A DNA stretch of 64,000 bases from Colletotrichum lupini (lineage: Eukaryota; Ascomycota; Sordariomycetes; Glomerellales; Glomerellaceae), in contig NC_064672.1 of NCBI RefSeq assembly GCF_023278565.1, forward strand, positions 2,356,001-2,420,000, read 5' to 3'. The position numbers were made by a program, and so were the translations under genes. Of this stretch, positions 23,941 through 34,523 are shown one piece after another (positions within the stretch are counted from its first letter, which is position 1; every line of letters starts with the position of its first letter). The notes below the pieces were generated by a model that ran no database searches, was not told the origin of the DNA, and worked only from the letters and a program-made list of their open reading frames with translations.

Positions 23941-24484
23941 CCGTGGACGCACACACAGGGCTGTGAGCCAGTGACATGCAGACACTGGGTGGATCTTGGT
24001 GCCGCTATGACTGCTCGCTAGACCCCTGGTCTGGTGCAAAAGAAAAACAATAACCGAGAAATGACCATGGGCCCTTGACCTTCTGGCCTGGATTCGGAAA
24101 CGTGGCGGCTGGCACGCTTGGAGGCGAATCAAGCGACAGACCGCACCCCGAATGTCACTTTTGTGGACCTGACAAATTAGGCACCAAGTCATGTAGTCCA
24201 CAGTGTGCGACTGCCACTTCCGCAGGCTGCAGCCCACCTGCCGTGGAAGCTACCACGCTTCTCACCTTCCATCTCTCACACAGGGCACACCGCAACTGCC
24301 CACCTCACACACCAGAGCAGGGAAGGCAGCATCTTGGGTACGTACTTGGGCAGTCAGCACCTTCAAGGTTCTCTTTGCCTTCCATCTTGATGACCAACTT
24401 TTCCATAAGGCGGACAGTCCCTTCCCCATCACTAACAGCGGGGCAACCGTTTGCCAGTCCGTAACTGACCGATCTCACCGTCAC

Positions 24485-24530
24485 ACTCGCAGTCACTCAC
24501 TCACTCACTCACCCCACTCACAACCTGCTC
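24485..24530. repeat. CACT tetranucleotide repeat
   Basis: Several consecutive TCAC/CACT units, followed by a variant CCCCACTCAC, in non-coding sequence. A complementary-sense GAGT-rich counterpart lies near 21477-21520. Confidence 0.8.
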
Positions 24531-27500
24531 TTGCTCTCTCTCACCTCACTCAGTCCCCACGCCGACGTTTACGCAGATCTCAGCAGAGGTCTCTCGCCCC
24601 ATATCGTCACTCGTCACTCTCTGCCCCTCCCCCTCCTTCACCCCAGCATCATCCGTCAGTGGCCAAACCATGAACAGGCCATGATGGAAGCCCCAGACCT
24701 GTTTATCGATCCATGCCTCTTCTCTTTCCATTCTAGCACGTCTTGACTCTTGGCTTCAGTCATTCAGCAACTCCCCGGTGCCGTGCATGCGTACGGAGCA
24801 TCCGTACGGATATCCTGCTCATGATCCGTCAGATCTTGCGACTGCCGGCCGATGGACTGCTGCTGCTGCGGAGGCGCCAGGTCGAGATTAAGGTAAGCTT
24901 CGACATGCCATACGCATGGGAGCAACTCTATCGCCATCGATAATAGCTTCCAGTTGCGGCGGTGGGCGCCAAACGCCTTCTAGACCAACTCTCGACTGGG
25001 ACCATACGTTCCACACCTTCTATCCGTACGGCGAAAGCGTGGGATTTGCTGTGGTACCCGCCCGACCTTGCACCAGCACTGCATGAAGTGGACGGGCCTC
25101 CTGCGCGACCACGCCAGCAGCGCCCCTGGGCCAGACCCTGGAACAAATGTGTCTCTCAAGTCCCTGGTCTCTGGCTCTCTGCTCCCCGGTTGTGGCACAG
25201 TACAGCTCCCTTGTCCACCCGCCGATGGCTGTGAAGACAGAAGGCAGAAGCGCTGAAGGCTGAAGCCGGCATTGACAAGTCGCCCCTGCTGCGGAGGCCA
25301 ATCTGCCAGTCCAGTGGAGGTGAATCGGGGCAGGGCACGGCTGGGGCCCCTAGGGGTCTTGGGAGAGGGGCCTATAGGAGATGGGAAACCATCTTGAGAC
25401 ACCTGACGATGGCTTCGTGATCTCTACAGTGGAGCTCATAGGGGAATCGGAGTGACGAAAGGGGGCAGAATCGCATTCCCCTCGCCTTGTCACCCCACGT
25501 CCCAGTCCGTCACCTCGACAGTCAGCCCGGTCAACCAGTCAGTCACCCAGTCCTCCGATCAACCGTCATCCCGTCCGCTCGCTCTCTTGCCTTTGGCAGC
25601 GCCACGACAGTCACAGCACCGGTACGGATACATGGCCAGGGCTCATCTCAACAATGTAACGGGCATTTGTTCCGTTTGCCTACCGTTTCCATGCCATCCA
25701 ATCGTGCCGGTCACCTAATGTCCCGCGCAATGGAACTGAGGACTGCTATTTTGGTCGCCCAGTCGGCTCTCTACGCTACGGATACTGGTTGGATGCTTGC
25801 ACGCTGTGCAGAGAGGCCAGAGCTGGACGGTCCTGGGCTCAGGGTTCCTGGATTCGCCCGTGCCTGGGAAGGCCGATGACCCTTTCAGCAGACTGCAGCA
25901 GACGTAGGAGCGGCATCCCCTCCTTTATCCAGGACTGGTTCCATATCGGGACAGGATTGACACTCAACCTCGATGTCCTTCTGCCGGGCTCTTGTTTTTC
26001 TTCCGAACGAGCTCACAGCACAATGCCTGCAGCAACGTAAGCCAACATTCGCCAGGTTGCCAGGGTCTACTATGTACATAGTGTAGACAACAAGTAAAGA
26101 AAAGCAACATGGTGGTGTGGGGACTCTGCCATTGAGTTCGACCTTCGCTGTCACACAGTTCCTGTTGACCCATCCAATCCACGCTCGATGCTCTACACCT
26201 ACCAACGCCGAAGCTCCTCTGGAAGGAAGGATTCGATGGCCGGTTGGACAACCTTCTTCTGTTACTCTTGGTCTCCAGCCTCTGGACCAACCTTCCAGCC
26301 TCACCAGCTGTGCCATCACCAATCAGTCCCCCGCTAGCTTCCAAACCCTACCATATCAACGCCCGCGTGAAACCAAAAGTGTGCGATGTGCATGGCGGCG
26401 GACGGCATGTTTGCGCCCATGTGAGGCAGCTGACGGAGGATCGGTGTTGTTCCTTTGAGTTGACAACTTACGTTGGTCGGCTCACCCACGAGATCTTGCG
26501 GATTTGCTCTCTCGCGGTGAATAGGATCTAGCAGCCATGGGAAAGGCAAGGGAGGACACACGGACGGTAGACCAACAACAAGGTTGAGGGGGGCATGGGA
26601 AGACATGGAAAAGCCCCTTCTTCACTGCCACACCGCCATTTTGGCATTCAAGGTTGGGCCAGACTCGATCCAGATAGGTAGCGGATTGTGTGCATCGCTT
26701 GCTGCGGCGGCGGATTATTCCTCTCGCCTGTCTCACCACCTCACCTCGTTCCCCGGGTTCTACGCCAACCGTCTCAGTGGGGGGACGCTCCGACCACCTC
26801 GCCGCCACTCTCTCTCACCGTTCCCATCTTCCCCTCCCCCTCCTTTGTCCTTTGGGGGGTTGGAGAAGTACGAAGACGATAGCTGGGAGCTGAAGCTTAC
26901 CTTGGGTTGGCGAGGCAAACACGGCTAGCTACCAGCTGAGCCACCTCGATGGACACCATTATCTACGGATACACTATCGACCTGGCTTGCAACACATAGG
27001 GCTTCCTGCATCGACGGTAGAGCATCGAAAAAGCAAAAACAGAGGAGTAGGAATGCGAACGGTTCGGCGTCGCCAGCGACAGGGCCGGGACAGCAGTCGA
27101 TGAGCTAAATCGACGCATCTGGCATGCCGGCGGCACTCAACTGGTGGTGCATGGCATGGCAGCCATGCCACCTCCAGCACAGCGGTGCCAATAGTGGTGG
27201 GGCAATCTGCCAAACGGCACAGTGCTTGCTTGGCGGTCTGCTGGTTCAGGGCTATCAGCAGGTATAGACGGCAGCGTGAGGTGACTGACTGGCTGGCCTG
27301 CTTGCTTGCTTACTTTGGTCGAGGATGGGCTTTGCTGGCGAGCGAATCCCGCTCCGCTTCCATCCGATGCATCTCCGGCGCGGATGCAACAAGACGCAGC
27401 ATCTCGCGGCGGTGTCTTGGACTCAAGTGGTTCGCTGTCGGGACTAGACAACATGCTGCCGCTGTAGGGCAGAGAAAGAAGTCTTCATTCTTTCCGCTAT

Positions 27501-28206
27501 ATGCGCCGTTCTTCACCCCACCCAGTCACCTTACCCGGCAGACGTCGAGGGTAAAGACAGGGTCTCCGGGTCCCGAGTGAATGGCATTGTTCAGATTCCC
27601 ACTAAACAGAAACAGTCGAGGATCCGCCCCAAGGCCAAGGCTCCATTCTGTGCCCATGGGGGATCGAAGGAGAGAGTTGGCTACTCTGCGACGTCACCCC
27701 TCTCGGAGGGGCGCGGAACCTGGCGGCGTCGCCGACGATGAGTCTAGGGAATATCCGTATGCGATGCCTCTCTCTTTAGGGAAAAGTATCAAGCTCTCGG
27801 CTCGATAGTTTTCAAAAGTCTATCAAGTGACGACGGGAATCCACCAAGGAAACCGAACACTCACGGTACTTGAGCGATTGTCATATCCCTCTCCCCATGC
27901 GTTACGTGTGTATCTACCGTACAGTGTTGCCTCCTCTACCCGGTCTCCGTGCGGTGACGGGGCTTCCGTCCCACCCCGGCGCAGCACCCGCAATCCCATA
28001 CCCGCGGATACAATCCGTCATGTGAAATCTCTCCCGCAACCAAGACCCAACCCTGTTGTACCGCAACCGCAATCCATTCCCGCGTACACCGCAAGCCTCG
28101 CAGCCCGCCCGGACGGTCGCACAATCATCCTTACCAGCAAGTGATTGGCCTGAGAGTTCTGAATACCTCTCTCCCCAAAGGACCCCCAGGTGGAGAGAGA
28201 TACATA

Positions 28207-29773
28207 ATGAGGGACGGGTTGCTGGAGAGGCACCTCCCGCAAATAGGCCTCGGTCTAGGCCTAGGAGCAGCGGCCGCCGCCACCCTCCTCGTCCTCGTCT
28301 CCCGAACCACCACCACCACTGCCGCCTCCCCCTCCTACGCATCCGCCCTCCCGGCCCCGCGTCCGGCGAGGGACAGCCGCAAGACGGCCCGCTCGCCGAA
28401 GTGGACGACGACGCGGGACCCGGGCTGCGACGAGCGGTTGCCGTACCCGCCCGACGTGTTCCCCGGCGCGCGGGACGTCACGACGGCGTACGGGAACCTG
28501 CGGGTGTACGAGTTTGGGCCGGAGGCGGCGGAGGAGAGAGTCCTTTTGCTGCATGGTATCGGGACGCCTTGTCTTGCGTTGGGGGGTATTGCTGGGGAGT
28601 TTGTGGAGAGGGGGTGGAGGGTTATGACTTTTGGTGAGTCTTTTTTTATGATGGTGATGATGATTGTGAGAGGTGGTATATGTCATTGAGGATGTGTGAT
28701 TGTGCTTATGAGCCGTGATACCCGGAATGTGAAGTGAAGAACACTGTTCAGCGTGTTGTTCAGCACTTGAATGATCTTGGCAGCTTGGGTCTTACTCTCG
28801 AAGCAAACCACTCATCTCACTCATCGAACACATTACACACCACACATCACACGTTATACAGAACCCCCACCCTCCCGCTCTCTCCCCCTTTCTCACCCCC
28901 TTCACGAGCATCCCCTAACTAACACCGCCAGACTTCTTCGGCCGCGGCTACTCCGACGCGCCCCTCGACCTCCCCCACGACGCCCGCCTCTACACCACGC
29001 AGATCCTCCTCGCGCTCGCCTCCTCCCCCTCGCCGGGCTGGACCGGCAACGACGCCTTCCACCTGCTGGGGTACTCCCTCGGCGGCGCCGTCGCCGCCGC
29101 CTTTTCCTCCACGCACCCGCACCTCGTGCGCTCGCTCAGCCTCGTCGCGCCGGGCGGGCTGGTGCGCAGCGGAGCGCACGTCGGGTGGCGGAGCCGCGTG
29201 CTATACAACGCGGGGTGGATTCCGGAGTGGGTGAGGAGGTGGGTTGTCGGGCGGAGGTTGAGGCCTGTCAAGGTGGGGGGCGGGGCGGTCGGTGATGTGC
29301 CGGAGAAGGAGACTGTTGATGATGACGCGGCGGAGGAGAAGAAGGAGGAGTGGGACGAGCTCAGGCTCGTGGGCGGAGGACGGATTGGGGAGGTGGTCGG
29401 GTGGCAGCTTGCGAGGCACCCTGGGTTCGTGACGAGTTACATGTCGACGATCCGGCACGCGCCGATATATGACCGCGGGGACGAGGAGTGGAGGGTTCTG
29501 GCGGAGGTGTTGGAGGCGAGGCGGAGCAGCTGTGGTGATGGTGGTGGTCGGGGATGGTCGTCGGAGCCCGGGCTGAGAAAGGGGCGGGTGCTCTTCCTGC
29601 TCGGCGAGGACGATGACATTGTCGTGCTCGGGGAGACGGTGTGGGATGCGGAGAGAGTGCTCGGAGAGGACGCGGTCGAGGTCGTTGTCCTCGGGGGCGG
29701 GCACGAGATTGCCATTACCAAGGGGAGGGAGATTGTGGGTGCCGTCGTTGCTGCGTGGGAGAGGAGGGCGTAG
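28207..29773 (+). CDS. Alpha/beta hydrolase with N-terminal membrane anchor
   Basis: Exons 28207-28633 and 28932-29773 join in frame to about 422 residues; the 298-bp intron is long for this gene set. The N-terminus (ERHLPQIGLGLGLGAAAAATLLVLV) is a probable signal anchor. The hydrolase core shows the oxyanion-type HGIGTP motif, DFFGRGYSDAP, the nucleophile elbow LLGYSLGGAVAAAF, a late GEDDDIVVLGE that can provide the acid and GGGHEIAI for the catalytic His. Between elbow and acid lies a variable cap region with an acidic stretch (about residues 250-275). It is likely a membrane-associated serine hydrolase or lipase/esterase of unknown substrate. The start is the ATG at 28207; the frame is open further upstream but without another ATG. 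Confidence 0.85.
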
Positions 29774-30537
29774 GGAGGGCGAGACGTGAGGTGGCAGGAG
29801 AGTTTTTGTTCTTTCGTGCTTGGTGTTTCTTGGACGTTTGTGTGATGATGTAGGGAGGGGGAAGAGAAGTTGGCTTTTGGGGGGTTAGAGTCTTAGAGTC
29901 CTTGGTAGAGCCTCGTATAGATCATATGCTAGAATGGAATGGGTCAAGAGAATTTAGAACGGGTTGAGAAGAGGAGGAGGAGATTGATGGAGCTGTGTCA
30001 AGTAGAATTCAGGCGAAAATCAATTACACGTTCTGGGACAGTTCGTTCATCTGTCACTTGCTTGGGTTTGTTTGCATGTCTGTTCTATCTCATGGAGAAG
30101 GTGGTCAGAGAAGACTACTGCCCCAGGGAGAAGCATCACAATGAAAAGGCCCGGCGAACCAATTTCTAAAATGGACTTTTGTTACTATGCCTTGTCTTTT
30201 GCGTTTCCTTTTTCCCTCCAAAAAATCGGGATGCAGACTTCCATCACAACTGTCGTGTCTCCCTCGGTAGAGATATAGCCCCCATCGGAAAGAAGAGGGA
30301 CCATTTCCATGGTCGACAGACCAGTCGCGAAGGGAAAACCCAAACACACATACAAAAGAGATCTAGAAAACTCTAAACTGCCCACGCCAATGTTCCCGTA
30401 TCCCCGTAGTCCCAGTGTCATCATGATATCCCGAATGCCGTGTCCCCAATGTGTCCTTGTGTTCCCAGCGACAGAAAAAGATAGAAAGAGAGCGAGAGAA
30501 GACACACCGAGAGAAGAGAGAGGGAAAGAGAGAGGCT
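29774..30537. other. Convergent intergenic region
   Basis: About 760 bp between the stops of the alpha/beta hydrolase (+) and the kinase-like gene (-). It should hold both 3' UTRs. Nothing else is recognisable. Confidence 0.5.
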
Positions 30538-32097
30538 TCAACCACGCCTGCCCTTCTTCTTGTTCTTCCTCTTGTTCTTGTTGTTGGGCTTCGGTTTCTC
30601 GTGCGTATCAGGAGCCTGCTCGCCCTCCAAGGCCGGCTGATCGTGGTGCGTGTGTGAGTTTGACACTTCGCCCGCACTACCGCCCTGGTTCCAAGAGCCG
30701 GTCGTCGTCGCACCCGCACCAGGCTCGGGCTGAAGGTCAGTCGGGGGAACGTCGACGCGGGAGGGCGCGTCCAAGTTCCTCGATGGCCCCCACAGAGACG
30801 CGTCGGAAACATGAGCGGGATAAGATTCGTGTGAAATATTGAGAGATTTGAAACTCTGCGGTATCTCCACAGTAGTGGCCGCGTGGTAGAGCGGCGGGTA
30901 GGGGGACATGGGAAAGCCCGTATCGATCATCGCTGTCTTCATCTTGCTCAGGACCTCCGCTCTGTCCCTCTCGGCCTTGGCCTTGTCCACGGTTGCGCCT
31001 GTAGAGTAGTCTGGACCCTCCTGCAAAGGGCCAAAAGCCTCGAGCAGCCATTCCCGAAACTTTCCTTTGCTCGGATCTCCGTCCACGGTCTCCTCGAACC
31101 ACTCTTGAGGAAACCATCCGGCAAAGTCGTCGAATGGGGCGGCGCTGGCGACTTCGTAGGGATGAATCGGGTGCGGGACGAGCTCCAAGCAGTGAATGCC
31201 ATCGGCGGCATCCTTCACGTGTTTGGTCGTTGACCAAAGGCGTGCGCGACTGAGATCGAGGAGAACCGTCCGAGGCTTGTCGAGATCGCGAGTTCCGTCT
31301 CGCATTGTGATGTAGACATGGCGAGGCTCATAACAGCCATCCATAACCCCCGTGTGCATGTGTCTGACGTTGCCGTCGATGAGCTGCCTGAGAACCTCCA
31401 TCCGCGTGTCGTGGTTGATGTCCAGAAGCACTGGGCGTCCCGTGTCGGATTGGTGAAATTCCAACGGCAACTCATCGTCCGGGACGAGATTACCGTATTC
31501 ATCTCGGTTGCAGAGATCCTCAATGGAGTAGCCGTCAATGTACTCCATGAGGATGAGAGCCACGGTTTTGTACTGGACGCGCCGTTCGGGAGTCTCGCCG
31601 ACGGCGAACCTGACCGCCCAAGTACCGTAGTACTGCGCAGTGAGGTGCGGCGGTCCGGTCAAGTTCTTCCGATAGAGATGCTGGTAATGGCAGCTCTCTC
31701 GGCTGAGTGCGCCGTCAGCGAGTTCAATGTTGCTGATCGGCGTGCCGTTGTATTCCGGCCAGAGCTTGTGGTCGAAGACCTTGGCCACTACTTGAGTCTG
31801 TGGGACGGGAAGCTCCACGTCGGTGTCGCTGTTCATATACTCGGGCGAGGGCAACGCAATGATCTTGCAACGGAAGACTTGAGGTCCGGGGTTCAGTGAA
31901 AGGCGTTCCAGCACCTCAAGTTCGAGATGCTCATCCTTCAGGAAACATCGGTGAGGGTCGAAGTGGCGAAGATCAGGGCCAGGTGGTGGGTTTGGAAGAT
32001 ACTGAGAGGTGCCATGAGGCTGGACTGGTCTGTACTTGGTGAGATTCAGGATGCTGCCTGGGCAATAATGGTCGGAATCGGCATAAACACGAGACAT
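30538..32097 (-). CDS. Protein-kinase-fold protein with degenerate active site
   Basis: An intronless frame of 519 codons. The middle resembles a protein-kinase fold. QTQVVAKVFDH has the beta-3 lysine pattern (VVAKV), TVALILMEYIDGYSIEDL corresponds to the hinge, and GNVRHMHTGVMDGCYEPRHVYIT occupies the catalytic-loop position but lacks the HRD Asp. VLLDLSRARL occupies the DFG position (DLS). Such fungal 'kinase-like' proteins are numerous and mostly uncharacterised. The C-terminus is disordered and ends in a very basic tail (KPNNKNKRKNKKKGRRG), possibly a nuclear/nucleolar signal. The ATG at 32097 was chosen because MSRVYADSDHYCPG begins the compact part. The frame stays open 157 codons further upstream (to 32568) without protein-like composition. 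Confidence 0.72.
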   Translation of the reverse strand: MSRVYADSDHYCPGSILNLTKYRPVQPHGTSQYLPNPPPGPDLRHFDPHRCFLKDEHLELEVLERLSLNPGPQVFRCKIIALPSPEYMNSDTDVELPVPQTQVVAKVFDHKLWPEYNGTPISNIELADGALSRESCHYQHLYRKNLTGPPHLTAQYYGTWAVRFAVGETPERRVQYKTVALILMEYIDGYSIEDLCNRDEYGNLVPDDELPLEFHQSDTGRPVLLDINHDTRMEVLRQLIDGNVRHMHTGVMDGCYEPRHVYITMRDGTRDLDKPRTVLLDLSRARLWSTTKHVKDAADGIHCLELVPHPIHPYEVASAAPFDDFAGWFPQEWFEETVDGDPSKGKFREWLLEAFGPLQEGPDYSTGATVDKAKAERDRAEVLSKMKTAMIDTGFPMSPYPPLYHAATTVEIPQSFKSLNISHESYPAHVSDASLWGPSRNLDAPSRVDVPPTDLQPEPGAGATTTGSWNQGGSAGEVSNSHTHHDQPALEGEQAPDTHEKPKPNNKNKRKNKKKGRRG

Positions 32098-32769
32098 GTT
32101 GCCAATGAAGCCGATGAGAAAGTGGTGTATCAGACTGTTCTTGCGGATGCTATCGGTGACTCTGGCTGCAAACTGAGAATGGAGGAAGGCGGTCAGATTG
32201 AGTGGAAATAGAGAAAGCCTTAGGGAATAAGAAGATGAGCAGGTAGTCCAGAAAACTAAGTAGGGTGAGAGTCCCGTCTCCCTTTCTCTTGTTTTTCTTG
32301 TCCTCTTCCACCTCCTCCCTGAGAGGTCTAGAGTGGCGGGAAGAATTTTCTTTCCGTTGAAAAGGCGGCAGCAAACGGATGTGTGATAAATAAGGTTGAA
32401 AGTGAGAGTGGGGGGATATTGTAAGTCCAAGTGTCTCGGCTTTTCAGATTGAGGAAGATGTACCTTGCGGGAAGCCACCACAGAGGTTGCACAAGAGACT
32501 AGGAAGGTTCCCGTCTCCGAATCAATCAACCAAGGACGGACAAAACTCAACCACACAAGACGCCTCACACAGGCAACGAAGGTGGGTTTGCTTCTATCTC
32601 TTGCTCCACAGCGGCTTGATTACTGTAATTTCAAACGGAGGCTCTCCTTTCAAGATGTTGCAAGTACCCTATGATTTTTTCCACCGCATTGGGCACCTTG
32701 GTGCAGAAAATTGAAGGCTTTGTTCAAAAAGTCAATCCTACTGCGACGAGAGCTCTTCCATGCATTATG

Positions 32770-33397
32770 AAGGTATTCGGCTGCAGCAATTGAGTTCTGT
32801 AGAACTGAATACCGTCGAATTAGGATACTTCGAAGATGAGATCTCCCATGAGCGGACTTTCAGCAGCCTCAAACCCAGTCAACTCTGTAAAAGGTCAGTT
32901 ATGAGAACATAACAAGGCAACTCTTCGGCGGGCTTTGATGCAATAGCTCATATCCCTCTTTGGATCACAACTTGCAACAGGCTTGGGCTGAATGACAGAC
33001 TTAGATTGGGATGTAGACTTGGCCCGTAAGATCATGGCGAATTCCTTTCGTTTCTCGCAATGTGTACACAGTGCCATATAAAACATCAGGTAGAAATCCC
33101 TTCATTATGAGCATCATATTGCGCATCGCGCTATGACATATGCTTCGGTAACATGCCCTCATTTCCCGTACAAAGTGCGTAATCATGACAGACCTCGCAG
33201 CACTCATGTTCCTTGTTTTTCGCGACATGGAAATTACAAGCGATTCGACTCCTGACGATGTGTGGAGAAAGGGTTTTGGGGAGGCGGTTGAGGTGACGTT
33301 CATCAGACCGCACGATGATGAGCCTTTTGAAGGTCCACTGGCTGGATTTCTTGCGGAGGCACGAGAAAAGACCCCGCTGGATACTGTTACGGACTGA
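32770..33397 (+). CDS. Doubtful small gene, two candidate exons
   Basis: An ATG near 32770 opens a frame reading MHYEGIRLQQLSSVELNTVE and continuing to KPSQLCKR before a possible donor (GTCAGT). A second plus-strand frame at 33185-33397 encodes 70 residues with an acidic, coding-like composition (DDEPFEGPLAGFLAEAREK). I could not build a convincing splice between them. The opposite strand over 33250-33100 also reads protein-like. There is no domain on the plus strand. It could be a small unrecognised gene, a remnant or chance. Confidence 0.25.
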
Positions 33398-33931
33398 TTT
33401 ATGAATTGAGGATTGAGAAATGAACAATGTGTGACGGGAAAAACAGGATAGATTGCGTTGCAAATGGTTTGTACCAGAGGGAAGGATATCTGAGATTCAA
33501 AACATGGTTATTTTCGGCATCTTTTCCGGGATATTCGTCAGTGATGCTAACGAGGAAGAAGTGTGTGGAGATAAACAATCCTACTCATCTAAGGTACTGT
33601 AAGTTGAGTGCAATGTGACAGCGATGGAAGGAGGTATGCGGGAGAAGCACGGCATGAGGTCAAGTGCCGTTGGCACCGAAAGACCCACTCCGCCGGGCTG
33701 GGCTTACCGGTCCGGCGCCGAGATAACGGGTCCGGGCTGGTGTGGGTCCAGTCATTCAAGCTAAGGTCGAGTCCCTGTCTTTTTCCAGGTAGAGGCTCTT
33801 TACCACGTGCTCTGGTACCGTCCCGCAGGCACAGAGGCGCTTTGTACGAAGTACCCACGCGGCGGTCGTTGGCCGCTCTTCTAACCGTAAAGCCTGAGAA
33901 AAGCGGCCAACCTATTCTTCTGACCGCGCGG

Positions 33932-33949
33932 TACCTACCTAGGTAGGTA
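33932..33949. repeat. 18-bp perfect palindrome of CCTAGG type
   Basis: TACCTACCTAGGTAGGTA equals its own reverse complement. It lies in a string of related GGTACCTA/CCTTACC motifs upstream of the acid phosphatase gene. Confidence 0.9.
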
Positions 33950-34052
33950 GGTGCCTTACCTAACTTACCCCAGTCGTTCACGGTAGCTAAGGCAAGGTAC
34001 CTAACGTTGGTTGAGCTCGCGACCAGTCGGTGGAACACGTGGTGCACGACCC

Positions 34053-34078
34053 TTCGAAGTACCTTAAGGTACTTCGAA
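34053..34078. repeat. 26-bp perfect palindrome
   Basis: The two 13-bp halves (TTCGAAGTACCTT and AAGGTACTTCGAA) meet without spacer, so the whole site is self-complementary. It lies about 450 bp upstream of the acid phosphatase start. It could bind a dimeric regulator, form a cruciform or be a relic of an inverted duplication. Confidence 0.92.
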
Positions 34079-34523
34079 AGATGCGGAGTACTTCCTTCGT
34101 ATGCGGAGCACACCCCATTCCATCTCTCCAACACCAACCTCATACCCTTCCTCCAAGTTGTCCAACAACCTCCCGGCGAGGTTTCGATGCGACTGCGGGA
34201 AAGTCACTCATCTTTGGCCCCCATTTGCCTCGACCCGCTCATTACCCTTCAACTCGAGTGCTAGCTGGACCTCACTTCTGCGGAGCCACGTGGGTTACAG
34301 ACACGCAGAGCCCGTGTTGCTTGCTTTCTCTCGAGTCTTTACAAGCCTCGCTCGGAGAGAGCAGAGGTCATCCCCGCCCCCTGCCGCATCCCACCCATAA
34401 GTATGGATGGCTTCCTCAACTTTTTTCCCGAGAAGGCCCATCGGGTCGCCGGCCGCCTGGCTAAAGTCCCTCCTCATCGTTGCTAGTTTCCTCATCTTTG
34501 TCCAACTTGCCCTCCCCCATATC

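Larger units (their letters stand above)
20662..28206. other. 7.5-kb gene-poor region with simple-sequence tracts
   Basis: It lies between two divergently transcribed genes. Many frames exist on both strands but none has a domain, credible start and splice chain. GAGT/CACT-type simple repeats occur near 21475-21520 and 24485-24530, TC-rich tracts near 21740-21810 and an AG/CA-repeat near 23896-23940. TAGGTACCTA-type palindromes occur near 23840-23880. It could hold long 5' leaders with upstream frames, non-coding transcripts or extended cis-regulation. No tRNA, 5S rRNA or snoRNA was recognised. Confidence 0.5.
32098..34523. other. Intergenic region with ambiguous coding traces and palindromes
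   Basis: About 2.4 kb. It holds the upstream leader of the kinase-like gene, coding-like traces at 32770-33400 (listed separately) and the promoter of the acid phosphatase with palindromic motifs. No transposon ends were recognised. Confidence 0.4.
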
